Counted from the first letter of the stretch, positions 7,338 through 14,881 are shown. The stretch is DNA of 14,881 nucleotides from Roseateles_E sp005503085 (GCF_028462495.1 NZ_JAQOWX010000131.1:1-14881), one strand, 5' to 3'. Program-made: numbers and translations. Notes: generated by a model not told the origin, from the sequence alone.

Positions 7338-7346
7338 CTGTGCGGT

Positions 7347-7372
7347 ATGCAAACTAGAGAATTAGTTTGTAT
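7347..7372. promoter_or_regulatory. Long AT-rich dyad upstream of the first TonB receptor, candidate operator
   Basis: CAAACTA (7350-7356) and TAGTTTG (7363-7369) are perfect arms around the spacer GAGAAT. The symmetry extends outward through one G/T mismatch to 7347 and 7372, giving arms of 10 bases with 9 pairs. Such a symmetric, AT-rich site resembles the binding site of a dimeric regulator (LacI, GntR or TetR type). No regulator gene of those families is in the window, so the binding protein is unknown. Confidence 0.45.
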
Positions 7373-7397
7373 GACACCTGAGACGCTGCATGGTTAA

Positions 7398-7417
7398 CCC
7401 GCATTCTTGGAAGCGGG
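7398..7417 (+). other. Stable hairpin in the TonB receptor leader
   Basis: CCCGC-A-TTC pairs with GAAGCGGG (7410-7417) as an 8-base stem with one bulged A and a TTG loop. It is the most GC-rich structure in the leader and has no T run behind it. It is a candidate element of a folded 5' untranslated region. Confidence 0.4.
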
Positions 7418-7422
7418 CCGGT

Positions 7423-7460
7423 CGAGGAAATTTGCGCCTCGTTCAAATCTCCAGAACGAG
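7423..7460 (+). promoter_or_regulatory. Two mutually exclusive hairpins ahead of the first TonB receptor
   Basis: The segment CCTCGTTC (7437-7444) can pair in two ways: CCTCG with the upstream CGAGG (7423-7427), or CTCGTTC (7438-7444) with the downstream GAACGAG (7454-7460). The second pairing is longer (7 bases, 9-base loop). Overlapping partners are the hallmark of switch-like leaders, though pairings this short can arise by chance. No known riboswitch class was recognised. Confidence 0.3.
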
Positions 7461-7531
7461 AGTTGCCTCCGATGTGCGCACGACGTGATCGGGCGGCTTG
7501 GCGAAACCGGCTTCGAATGCATTGGAAAATC

Positions 7532-10312
7532 ATGTTTGAACTCAATAGGGTGAGCGCTGCGGCGCTGGTGGCTTTAGCTAGCCTGGCTGCGGAATCGGCT
7601 GTGGCTCAGCAACAAGAGAAGTTGGAGCGGGTGGAAGTCACCGGCTCGTCGGTGCGGCGCATCGACGCGGAATCGGCGCTGCCGGTCCTGGTGATGAAGC
7701 GCGAGGACATCGAGCGGAGCGGCGCAACCTCGACCGTCGACCTGCTGCGCCGTGTGACGGCTGTGCAGGGCGCCACCGGCGAAGCTGCGGCGGTGGGTGG
7801 ATCGAGCTACGGCTTTTCCGGCGTGTCCATCCACAATATCGGCGAGACCCGCACCCTGGTGCTGCTGAACGGCCACCGCCTGTCGCAGTTCGGCGGCCAG
7901 ACCCTGACCGGCTACGCCGCCGGCTTTGACCTGAACGCCATTCCCGTGTCGGCCATCGAGCGTGTCGAAGTGCTGACCGACGGTGCGTCCGCGCTGTACG
8001 GTGCCGACGCGATCGCTGGCGTGGTGAACTTCATCACCAAGCGCGATATGAGCACCGGCGATGTGACGGTGGGCATTTCCAAGCCCAGCGCCGGTGCCGA
8101 AGAAAAGCGTTTCAGCATCAGCAAGGGTTTCGGTGATATCTCTGCCGACGGCTACAACCTGATGGTGTCCTATGCGCATGACGAGCGCACCCAACTGCTG
8201 TCGCTGGATCGCAGCTACGGCAAGACCGGCAAGATCCAGTTCTCGCACCAGGGCAAGCGCTATCAGTTCAAGCATTTCTCGGTCAGCCCGATCCCGGCTA
8301 ACGCTACCGGCGACTCCGACAATCTGTTCAGCCCTCATCTGAAGGCAACGGGTTCGTGCCCGGAAAAGACTTTCCGCATCACGGAAGGTGCGGATGACTA
8401 CTGCGGCTACGACTACGTGGGCGACCTGGAGATCTATCCGGAGCGCAAGCGCGACAGCGCTTTTGCCACCTTCACCAAGCGTCTGGGTGACCATGAGTTC
8501 TTCGCCGACCTGTTGTGGTCCAAGACCCAGCAGGTGTCGCGCATCGCGCCCGTGCCAGGCGGCATTCTCATCACCGCCGGCTCAGCCCTGCATGACAAGT
8601 ATCTGAAGCCTTGGGGTGTGACCGGCAACAGCGTGGCCTACTACCGCCTGTTCGACTTGGGCAAGCGTGTCAACAACGACACCGCCAAATTTCTCGACCT
8701 GGCGGTGGGCATGCGCGGTGTGTACGCGGGCTGGGACTACAACACCAGTTTTACCCACTCCAAGAGCGATGTGGCGGGTGTGACTTCCGGTTATCCCGGC
8801 GACAAGGCTGTTGCCGGCCTGCTCGGCAGTGGGTTGCTGGACCCCTTTGTGGGTCCGGGCCAGCAGTCGGAGGCCGCCAACAAGGGAATCGCCGCCATCC
8901 ACTACAAGGGCTATTTCGACGGCGGCACGGCCCAGCTGACCCCGGCCGACCTGCGCGGCTCGCGCGAGCTGATGGAGCTGCCGGCCGGCCCGATGCTCCT
9001 GGGTGTCGGCGTGAACCTCAGCAAGGAAGACTTCGAGTCGAAGCCCAGCTTGTTTGCCCAGGGCCTGCTGTCGGACCCGGTCGCGGGCACGGTGGCCACC
9101 AAGCCGGAAGACCGCGACCAGCGCTTTGGCGATGCCTCGGCAAAGCCTGCTTTCGCGGTCGGTCGCAAGTCGCGGGGCGCCTTTGCTGAGCTGGTGATTC
9201 CTGTGTTTAAGGGTTTCGAACTGGGCACCGCGCTGCGTTATGACCACTTCTCCGACTTCGGCTCGGCTACCACGGTCAAGGAGAGCTTCCGCTGGACGCC
9301 GATGCCCAGTCTGCTGATCCGCGGCTCGCTGGGCACGGGCTACCACGCCCCGACCGTCTCGCAACTCAGCTCGCCGCTGCAGTCTTATGGTGTCACCTCT
9401 GATCGTTACAGCTGCTCGGAGGATACGGCTAGCGCGAGAGAGTTGAAGAAGATGGCGGACTCGCTGGGCGTTCTATGCCAGCCCGGTTCCCGCCAGTATG
9501 ACCAGATGGCCGGCGGCAACCCGGACCTGAAGCCCGAGAAGTCGCGCCAGGCTACCTTGGGTGTGCGCTTCGAACCGAACAAGGCCCTGACCTTGGGTGC
9601 CGATTTGTGGTGGGTGGGGATTTCCAATGCCTTCGGTCAGCTGCCCGAGCAACTGGTGTTCGGGGCACCGGCGACCTATGCGAGCTCTTGGGGCACGCAG
9701 AAGAACGTCGGTACAGGCTTGACCTACCTGGCGTTCAAGGCCGACAACCGCAATCTGGGCAAGAGCTTCCACAACGGCCTGGACCTGGACTTCGCCGCGC
9801 GCATGAAGCTGCCGGTCGGCGACTGGACCTCCCAGCTCACCGCCACCTACATGATCCGCGAGCGTCAGCAGCAGTTGAAGAACGGGCCTTACTACTCGGC
9901 CATCGGCGACTACGATGCCGCGCTGGGCTCGGTCACCTTCCGTACCAGCGGTCGCTGGACCAATACGCTGAAGGCCGGCGCCTGGGTCCATAGCCTGGGC
10001 ATCAACTTCAAGTCCGGCTTCAAGGACCAGGAGAAGACCGTTGAGGTGCTGGATGCGTCCGACAAGCCCACCGGTGCCACCGAGAAGATCCGCTTGAACG
10101 TGGGTTACTTCGTGACGGCCGACTGGCAGACTGCCTACACCCTTGGCAAGAGCTTTGTCTTCACGGCTGGTGTGCTGAACCTGTTTGACAAGGAGCCGCC
10201 GCTGTCGATCTCGACCAGCGGTAACAGCCGCGGCCAGCAGTTCGGCTACGACGCCCGCTACTACGATCCGCGTGATCGCACCATCTACCTGAACGCGACC
10301 TACAAGTTCTGA
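7532..10312 (+). CDS. TonB-dependent outer-membrane receptor (first of tandem pair)
   Basis: The 926-residue product is a large TonB-dependent transporter that would move an unidentified substrate across the outer membrane using energy from TonB-ExbBD. A signal peptide is predicted at 1-25 (cleavage AVA/QQQ). The mature N-terminus carries EKLERVEVTGS, a likely TonB-box region. The plug spans about 48-170 (TRTLVLLNGHRLSQFGG, AIERVEVLTDGASALYGADA, IAGVVNFITKRD). The rest is a beta-barrel ending in NATYKF, with the terminal Phe used for outer-membrane insertion. Cysteine pairs 276/291 and 628/649 lie in probable surface loops and may form disulfides. ATG 7532 is chosen for its signal peptide and a GGAAAA just upstream; ATG 7517 is possible, and TTG 7463 is unlikely. 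A strong terminator follows at 10332-10362. The long structured leader suggests tight control. Substrate is not predictable; no SusD-like partner or transport genes are adjacent. Confidence 0.9.
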   Translation: MFELNRVSAAALVALASLAAESAVAQQQEKLERVEVTGSSVRRIDAESALPVLVMKREDIERSGATSTVDLLRRVTAVQGATGEAAAVGGSSYGFSGVSIHNIGETRTLVLLNGHRLSQFGGQTLTGYAAGFDLNAIPVSAIERVEVLTDGASALYGADAIAGVVNFITKRDMSTGDVTVGISKPSAGAEEKRFSISKGFGDISADGYNLMVSYAHDERTQLLSLDRSYGKTGKIQFSHQGKRYQFKHFSVSPIPANATGDSDNLFSPHLKATGSCPEKTFRITEGADDYCGYDYVGDLEIYPERKRDSAFATFTKRLGDHEFFADLLWSKTQQVSRIAPVPGGILITAGSALHDKYLKPWGVTGNSVAYYRLFDLGKRVNNDTAKFLDLAVGMRGVYAGWDYNTSFTHSKSDVAGVTSGYPGDKAVAGLLGSGLLDPFVGPGQQSEAANKGIAAIHYKGYFDGGTAQLTPADLRGSRELMELPAGPMLLGVGVNLSKEDFESKPSLFAQGLLSDPVAGTVATKPEDRDQRFGDASAKPAFAVGRKSRGAFAELVIPVFKGFELGTALRYDHFSDFGSATTVKESFRWTPMPSLLIRGSLGTGYHAPTVSQLSSPLQSYGVTSDRYSCSEDTASARELKKMADSLGVLCQPGSRQYDQMAGGNPDLKPEKSRQATLGVRFEPNKALTLGADLWWVGISNAFGQLPEQLVFGAPATYASSWGTQKNVGTGLTYLAFKADNRNLGKSFHNGLDLDFAARMKLPVGDWTSQLTATYMIRERQQQLKNGPYYSAIGDYDAALGSVTFRTSGRWTNTLKAGAWVHSLGINFKSGFKDQEKTVEVLDASDKPTGATEKIRLNVGYFVTADWQTAYTLGKSFVFTAGVLNLFDKEPPLSISTSGNSRGQQFGYDARYYDPRDRTIYLNATYKF

Positions 10313-10331
10313 GCCACCCGCTCTTGATGCG

Positions 10332-10362
10332 AAGCCCGCCGGCGAAAGCCGGCGGGCTTTTT
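10332..10362 (+). terminator. Strong intrinsic terminator of the first TonB receptor
   Basis: AAGCCCGCCGGC pairs perfectly with GCCGGCGGGCTT around a GAAA tetraloop, and T residues continue to 10362. It lies 20 bases after the receptor stop codon, so the two tandem receptors are probably separate transcription units. Confidence 0.92.
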
Positions 10363-10733
10363 GCTTGCTGAGGCCCGGCTGCGCTCACCAGCACTCCGCC
10401 GCAGGTGGTGGAAGTGTTGTAATTTCAGCACGTTGTGTGCTGCTGACTTCTGGCACTTTTGCCGGCTGAGTCAGCGCCGGTCTGAGTCGCGAAAGCAATG
10501 ACTTTTGGCATGTTTCTCTCTGTAAACATAGGTTTCTGGGGCTAAAAAGCGGGCGTCAGCCGCCCGCCTCGTGCTGGAAATGACATGCCGGATCCCGAGT
10601 GCCCTAGGTAGAAGTCCTGCATCGCCTGCGAGATGCGCGATCCGCACAATCGGCTCCTCATTCATCCTGCCGTCTGGCTCACAAAGCGCGGGTGGTGTCC
10701 TGGGTCAAGACCCAACGTCTACAAGGAGTGCAA
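10363..10733 (+). other. Intergenic region between the two TonB receptors
   Basis: About 370 bases hold no gene I can support. Small inverted repeats are present: CAGCAC/GTGCTG at 10426-10442 and GCTGA/TCAGC at 10465-10475. A TTGGCA at 10505-10510, with CATAGG 16 bases further on, is a weak promoter candidate for the second receptor. A 64-codon minus-strand frame (10471-10665) has no convincing ribosome binding site or protein character. The ribosome binding site of the second receptor (AAGGAG, 10723-10728) closes the region. Confidence 0.5.
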
Positions 10734-13700
10734 ATGTTTAGAAAATCGAAGATCAGTGCAGCGGCGCTTTTGGCCCTGAGCGGCGGCGTCGCGCTTACAA
10801 GTGCGCCCGCATTCGCGCAGGAAAAGCTGGAACGTATCGAGATCACAGGCAGCCGCCTGAAGAAGGTCGACCTGGAAGCCAGCAGCCCGACGGTGACCGT
10901 CACCGCCGCCGAAATCCAGGCCAACCAGGACGTCACACTCGAGACCTTCCTGAACACGCTGCCGCAGATCAACCCCGCCGGCACCACCAGCTCGAACAAC
11001 CCGGGCAACGGCGGCCAGGCCAACATCAACCTGCGTGGCTTGGGCCCTAACCGCAATCTGATCCTGATCGATGGCCGCCGTCCGATGGTGTCGGCCTCCG
11101 ACCAGACGGTGGACCTGAACACCATCCCGATGGCGATGATCGACAGCATCGAGATCATCTCCGGCGGTGCTGCCGCTGTGTATGGCGCCGATGCCGTGGC
11201 CGGTGTCGTGAACATCAAGCTCAAGAGGCGCTTCCAGGGTTTCGATCTGCGCGCAGGCACCTCCAAGACCACCAAGCAAGGCGATGCCCTTGAGCGCAAT
11301 GTGCAGGGCCTGATCGGCGGCAACTTTGCCGACAACAAGGGCAATGCGGTGCTGGGCTTCGAGTACGCACAGCGCGATGCGCTTTACAAGAAGCAGCGCC
11401 CATTCTCGGCGCTGGCGACTGGCACTACCGGCGCTTGGCCCGAAGGGCGTTACGTTCCCAGCGGGACCAACCTGCCATCGCAAGCGGCTGTCAACGCGAT
11501 TTATGCGGGTTACGGCTACACCGGCGCTCAGATCCCTCGCGGATCCGCTCACTCCTTCAATACCGATGGGACGCTGATTTACCCCGGCGTGTTCAACTCG
11601 CCGCTGGACGTGGTGAACTGGAAGTATCCGATCGATGCAGGCGTGAACACGCGCTTCTTCCCAGACTTCTACAGCTACAACTTCGATCCGGAAAATCTGC
11701 TGGTGCTGCCGCTGGATCGCCGTGCGATCACGGCCAAGGCCGACTACCAGTTGGATAGCGGCGTCGAGGTGTTCGGACGCTTCTCGAATACCCGTTACAA
11801 CGCGACGACCGCACTCGCACCCACACCGGTTTCCGGCGGCGCTTGGCGCGCTCCTGGCCAGACCACGGCCCCGACCCAGATCGTCAGCAGCTTTATCGTG
11901 CCGGGGCAGCGCGGTAGCGCCCTGCTTGTCAACCCCAACAACGTCTTTATCCCTGCGGATCTGAAGACCCTGCTGAACAGTCGCACTGGCGACGACCCGA
12001 CCGTGGTGGGCACTGGCGCGAACGAGGCCTTCGGCGTGGGTTGGCGTACGGTGGCGGCAGGCCTGCGTTCTTCGACCTACGAGAACGAAGTGACTCAGTA
12101 CCTGGCCGGCGCCAAGGGCGACATCTTCAGCACCGGCTGGACCTGGGAAGGCTCGTTGTCCGAAGGCCGCACCAAGATCGACCAGTCGCAGCAAGGCAAT
12201 ATCAATGCGCAAAAGCTGGCTGATGCGCTCGGCGCCGTCGATGGCGGCCAGAGCCTGTGCGCTGGCGGTGTGAATCCTTTCGGACGCCAGACGCTGTCGG
12301 CCGAATGCGCGGCCTGGCTGCAACTGCCGACCTCGCTGAAGCAGGAGTACAAGCAGACCATTGCCCAGTTCTTCGTTGCCGGAGATGTGGTCAAGTTGCC
12401 GGCCGGCATGGTCGGCGCAGTGCTGGGCTACGAGTCCCGCCGCTTCAAGTATGAACTGGACCCGGGCTCCACTTCGAGCCCGATCTATGGCTTCAATTCG
12501 CAGAGCCCGGCGAAGGCCAAGAACAGCTTTGACGACTTCTTCGCGGAGTTGTCGGTGCCGCTGGCCAAAAACATGCCGATGATCCAGTCTGCGAATCTGT
12601 CGCTGGCCTATCGCAACTCGGCTAGCAAGGCGACCGATGTGCTTAACGGGGTCGAGACTCCCAAGAAGCGGTCCAATGCGTTCGCGGCGAACCTGGACTG
12701 GCAGCCGACCCGCGAACTGCGGGCTCGCGCTTCTGCGCAGCGTTCGGTCCGTGCGCCCAACTTCGGTGAATTGTTCGACGGCGGCGGCAGCTTCCCGAGC
12801 ATCTTCGACCCCTGCTCGATCAATAGCGTTGGCCGTACCACCGGTGCCAATGCCGCTCAGCTGGGCGCGCTGTGCACGGCCACCGGTGTGGCGAATACCA
12901 GCTTCGTTGCCACCCCCGGCGGACAGGCTGAAACCAACACGACCGGCAATATCAACCTGAAGCCCGAGACTTCCAATTCCGTGACGCTGGGTCTGGTGTG
13001 GACCCCGGGTTCGGGTGGCTTCCTGGGCGGTTTCCGCGGATCGGTGGATTACTACAACATCAAGGTCAAGGACGCGATCACGGACCCCGATGTGAACGAG
13101 TTCATCGCCGATTGCTACAACTACAACGGCCGTAACCCGACCTACAGCGCCACAAGCAGCAGTTGCGCAAAGCTGGTTCGTGCAGGCAGCTCGATCTCCG
13201 GTGCTTATGAACCGGGTCAGGAGCCCTTTGCCGGCAGCAACGAAGGTCAGGTCCAGACCTCGGGCATCGACTTCTCGCTGGGCTGGGGTGGCAGGGTCGG
13301 TCCGGGTCGACTGGATGTGCAGGGTTTCTGGACTCATCTGCTGGAGTACAAGTCCAAGAGCACATCGCTGTTGCCAGCAGTGGACTATGCGGGCACGGTG
13401 GCCTACTTCGGTGTCACTCTGGGTCAGACCTTCCCGAAGAACAAGGTGACGATCGCGAGCAACTACAAGTGGGGTGATGTCGGTATCGATCTGCGCATGC
13501 GCTATATCGGCGGCATGACCAACCGCATGGCCAAGCTGTTCCCGGGTGAAGATCTGACCGGCGTGCCGGCCACCGTCTACTGGGATCTGGGCGGCAGCTA
13601 CGACTTCACCAAGAGCATCACGGTGCGCGCAGGTATCAACAACCTGCTGGACCAGAAGGCTCGCCTGTACTCGCCGAACGTGCAGTCCGGCACCGACCCA

Positions 13701-13760
13701 TCTACCTATGACGTGGTCGGACGTCGCTACTTCGTCACGGCGAACTTCAGCTTCAAGTGA
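10734..13760 (+). CDS. TonB-dependent outer-membrane receptor (second of tandem pair)
   Basis: The 1008-residue product is a large TonB-dependent transporter of unknown substrate. The signal peptide covers 1-28 (MFRKSKISAAALLALSGG..., cleavage AFA/QE). It is followed by EKLERIEITGSRLKK, nearly the same mature N-terminus as the first receptor. The plug spans about 50-163 (NINLRGLGPNRNLILIDGRR, IDSIEIISGGAAAVYGADAV, AGVVNIKLKRR). The remainder is a beta-barrel ending YFVTANFSFK; the last residue is Lys, and the aromatic residue is penultimate. Cysteine pairs 509/525, 694/714 and 794/811 sit in predicted surface loops. Outside the leader and plug signatures the two receptors differ clearly, so they are paralogues of different subfamilies and not a recent duplication. 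ATG 10734 has AAGGAG five bases upstream and gives the signal peptide directly. A strong terminator lies 24 bases after the stop. Next downstream is a 2-oxoglutarate dioxygenase gene. Confidence 0.92.
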   Translation: MFRKSKISAAALLALSGGVALTSAPAFAQEKLERIEITGSRLKKVDLEASSPTVTVTAAEIQANQDVTLETFLNTLPQINPAGTTSSNNPGNGGQANINLRGLGPNRNLILIDGRRPMVSASDQTVDLNTIPMAMIDSIEIISGGAAAVYGADAVAGVVNIKLKRRFQGFDLRAGTSKTTKQGDALERNVQGLIGGNFADNKGNAVLGFEYAQRDALYKKQRPFSALATGTTGAWPEGRYVPSGTNLPSQAAVNAIYAGYGYTGAQIPRGSAHSFNTDGTLIYPGVFNSPLDVVNWKYPIDAGVNTRFFPDFYSYNFDPENLLVLPLDRRAITAKADYQLDSGVEVFGRFSNTRYNATTALAPTPVSGGAWRAPGQTTAPTQIVSSFIVPGQRGSALLVNPNNVFIPADLKTLLNSRTGDDPTVVGTGANEAFGVGWRTVAAGLRSSTYENEVTQYLAGAKGDIFSTGWTWEGSLSEGRTKIDQSQQGNINAQKLADALGAVDGGQSLCAGGVNPFGRQTLSAECAAWLQLPTSLKQEYKQTIAQFFVAGDVVKLPAGMVGAVLGYESRRFKYELDPGSTSSPIYGFNSQSPAKAKNSFDDFFAELSVPLAKNMPMIQSANLSLAYRNSASKATDVLNGVETPKKRSNAFAANLDWQPTRELRARASAQRSVRAPNFGELFDGGGSFPSIFDPCSINSVGRTTGANAAQLGALCTATGVANTSFVATPGGQAETNTTGNINLKPETSNSVTLGLVWTPGSGGFLGGFRGSVDYYNIKVKDAITDPDVNEFIADCYNYNGRNPTYSATSSSCAKLVRAGSSISGAYEPGQEPFAGSNEGQVQTSGIDFSLGWGGRVGPGRLDVQGFWTHLLEYKSKSTSLLPAVDYAGTVAYFGVTLGQTFPKNKVTIASNYKWGDVGIDLRMRYIGGMTNRMAKLFPGEDLTGVPATVYWDLGGSYDFTKSITVRAGINNLLDQKARLYSPNVQSGTDPSTYDVVGRRYFVTANFSFK

Positions 13761-13783
13761 TATTGAAGAAGTGATTGCCTGAG

Positions 13784-13812
13784 AAAACGGCCGCAGCAAT
13801 GCGGCCGTTTTT
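13784..13812. terminator. Strong intrinsic terminator after the second TonB receptor
   Basis: AAAACGGCCGCA pairs perfectly with TGCGGCCGTTTT around a GCAA loop and ends in five T (13808-13812). Because the stem begins with AAAA it can also work on the minus strand. It separates the receptor from the downstream dioxygenase gene. Confidence 0.93.
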
Positions 13813-13871
13813 CTTGGGCGCGGCTAAAGTGCATCGTTTCGCTATTCGTCAATCCACCCAGTTCACCCAGG

Positions 13872-14576
13872 ATGCTGCAGCTTTCCGCACTCCAGTCTGA
13901 AGACTTCGTCCATCGTTTTGATTCGGTCGGCCGAGCGCAGGCGACCGAGATCTTTGCGTCGCCAACTGCCGAGCGCCTGGCCGATGCGGCCGAGAAGGCA
14001 CCGTTCAAGCTGTCCGTGAACAGCGGGCCGAAGTCCATGGATCTTGATCTCGATGAACTGGCCGGCCTGACGCCATTGCAGCAGGAGCAAATGCAGACCC
14101 TGATCTATTCAGGGGCGCACTCGGGTTTCCAGTACTGCTTTGACAGCTATCGCTTGTCGGACGAGGTCGACAGCGGCGCCTTGAAGCAAGGCCCGTTGTT
14201 CGACTTTCATCAAGCGATCAATTCGGAAGCCGCGTTGGAGGCGTTTCGTCGCCTGGCTGGCGATGAACGCATCAGCTTTTGCGATGCACAGGTCACGCGC
14301 TACCGACCGGGGCACTTTCTCTCCATGCACGACGATGATGTGGCCGCCAAAAACCGGGTCATGGCCTATGTGGTCAATCTGACCCGGCACTGGCGACCCG
14401 ATTGGGGTGGGCTGCTGCTGTTTCATGGGCAGGGCGGACTTGTCGAGGGCGGTTTCTCGCCCTTGTTCAATGTCATGAACCTATTCAAGGTGCCGCAACA
14501 GCATTCGGTCAGCCTGACGGCGCCGTTCGCAGGAAGTGACCGGCTCTCGATCACAGGCTGGGTTCGCCGAGCCTAG
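13872..14576 (+). CDS. 2-oxoglutarate/Fe(II)-dependent dioxygenase, prolyl-hydroxylase-like
   Basis: The 234-residue soluble protein looks like a 2-oxoglutarate and Fe(II)-dependent oxygenase of the prolyl-4-hydroxylase type, which hydroxylates a substrate while converting 2-oxoglutarate to succinate and CO2. The C-terminal half has the expected order: iron ligands His153 and Asp155 (LSMHDDD), the strand WGGLLLFHG (178-186), third iron ligand His211 (VPQQHSVSL), and Arg224 (DRLSITGWVR) to bind the 2-oxoglutarate carboxylate. The N-terminal 110 residues are less familiar. The substrate (protein or small molecule) is unknown. The start ATG has only AGG directly in front of it and no well-spaced ribosome binding site, so a weak or leaderless start is possible. 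It lies after the terminator of the second TonB receptor and 44 bases before a flavoprotein gene with which it may form an operon. The stop is TAG, with a second in-frame TAG five codons later. Confidence 0.82.
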   Translation: MLQLSALQSEDFVHRFDSVGRAQATEIFASPTAERLADAAEKAPFKLSVNSGPKSMDLDLDELAGLTPLQQEQMQTLIYSGAHSGFQYCFDSYRLSDEVDSGALKQGPLFDFHQAINSEAALEAFRRLAGDERISFCDAQVTRYRPGHFLSMHDDDVAAKNRVMAYVVNLTRHWRPDWGGLLLFHGQGGLVEGGFSPLFNVMNLFKVPQQHSVSLTAPFAGSDRLSITGWVRRA

Positions 14577-14620
14577 ATCGGGCCTCCCTAGAATGGCAAG
14601 CCGTATCCAAGGAGGATTTC

Positions 14621-14881
14621 ATGTCGGAGCCCGCTGTCCCTGTCGTTGGTCTGCCCTCTGCCTGCGAGGTGCTGATCATCGGCGCCGGTCCGGCCGGCTC
14701 GGCTGCCGCACGCCGACTGGCCCAGCAGGGCCTCGATGTGCTGCTGGTCGACCAGCACAAGCCCGGCCGCGACAAGATCTGCGGTGATGGCCTGATCCCG
14801 GATGCCCATGCCGCGCTGTCGCGGCTCGGCGTGCTGGACGCGGTGATGGCCAAGGCGCAGCGCATCGCGCATGTGGGCTGC
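14621..14881 (+). CDS. FAD-dependent oxidoreductase (geranylgeranyl-reductase type), N-terminal part only
   Basis: The first 87 codons are visible; the gene runs off the right edge. The product has a Rossmann-type FAD-binding start: VLIIGAGPAGSAAARRLA (GxGxxG at 21-26) with the acidic ribose-binding residue Asp44 at the end of the second strand. KICGDGLIPDA follows from residue 52. The (K)xCGDGL signature is typical of the geranylgeranyl reductase/FixC-like branch of flavoprotein monooxygenases and also occurs near flavin-dependent halogenases. The substrate cannot be told from this fragment. ATG 14621 has an excellent ribosome binding site (AAGGAGG, 14609-14615). The 44-base gap behind the dioxygenase gene suggests joint transcription. 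Confidence 0.8.
   Translation, partial: MSEPAVPVVGLPSACEVLIIGAGPAGSAAARRLAQQGLDVLLVDQHKPGRDKICGDGLIPDAHAALSRLGVLDAVMAKAQRIAHVGC

Larger units (their letters stand above)
7081..7531 (+). other. 451-base AT-rich, structured region between glcB and the first TonB receptor
   Basis: I see no credible gene here. The stretch from about 7120 to 7400 is visibly richer in A and T than the flanking genes. It holds a hairpin after glcB, a candidate promoter, a terminator-like hairpin, a long dyad and two further hairpin systems, each listed separately. Short open frames on the minus strand (for example 7354-7545) lack a ribosome binding site and any recognisable protein character. Confidence 0.6.

Noticed and set aside
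7463..7531. TTG 7463 as the start of the first TonB receptor
   Set aside because: It would put an Arg-rich non-family segment in front of the signal peptide, with no ribosome binding site.
7373..7531. Cobalamin-type riboswitch in the TonB receptor leader
   Set aside because: I found no recognisable B12-box or other conserved core; only unclassified hairpins are visible.
10450..10470. TGGCAC near TTTTGCC as a sigma-54 promoter
   Set aside because: The distance between the GG and GC elements is 7 bases, not the required 10.
10471..10665. 64-codon minus-strand open frame between the TonB receptors
   Set aside because: It has no convincing ribosome binding site, recognisable domain, signal peptide or membrane segment.
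10719..13799. 1026-codon minus-strand open frame
   Set aside because: It is antisense to the second TonB receptor and even crosses its terminator; this is a codon-bias artefact.

Overview
The window reads as a high-GC chromosomal segment of a betaproteobacterium of the order Burkholderiales, possibly near the Roseateles/Paucibacter/Rubrivivax group. The grounds are protein character and gene order: argS followed by a short SPOR-domain protein, a LysR regulator divergent from malate synthase G, and large TonB receptors with the EKLER(V/I)E(V/I)TGS leader. Genus is an inference and I ran no database search. I see no mobile element, tRNA, rRNA or CRISPR array.

Left part (1-3795). On the minus strand lie argS and, overlapping it by ATGA, the start of a membrane-anchored SPOR-domain (FtsN-like) protein that runs off the window. 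The argS frame is interrupted by an in-frame TAG at codon 93, although everything on both sides is well-conserved ArgS. Divergent from argS, with about 25 bases between start codons, is a cytoplasmic Ser/Thr kinase with a C-terminal cyclic-nucleotide-binding-like domain. It is followed by a small secreted PsiF-type protein built of two nearly identical repeats.

Middle (3803-7080). A perfect 20-base palindrome separates psiF from the convergent lysR gene. The LysR regulator is divergent from glcB, which encodes a full-length 723-residue malate synthase G with all known catalytic residues. A dyad in the 170-base gap between them is a candidate operator.

Right part (7081-14881). Two large TonB-dependent outer-membrane receptors (926 and 1008 residues) lie in tandem. 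Each has a long upstream region and a strong intrinsic terminator behind it. The upstream region of the first is AT-rich and crowded with inverted repeats, including a terminator-like hairpin that could act as an attenuator. The second receptor is followed by a 2-oxoglutarate/Fe(II) dioxygenase and then the start of a FAD-dependent oxidoreductase of the geranylgeranyl-reductase type. The receptors probably import an unidentified large or scarce substrate. Any link between import and the two oxidative enzymes is inference from position only.

The most surprising observation is the nonsense codon in the normally essential argS. The most interesting possible regulation is the structured leader of the first TonB receptor. 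I found no clearly new multi-gene system.
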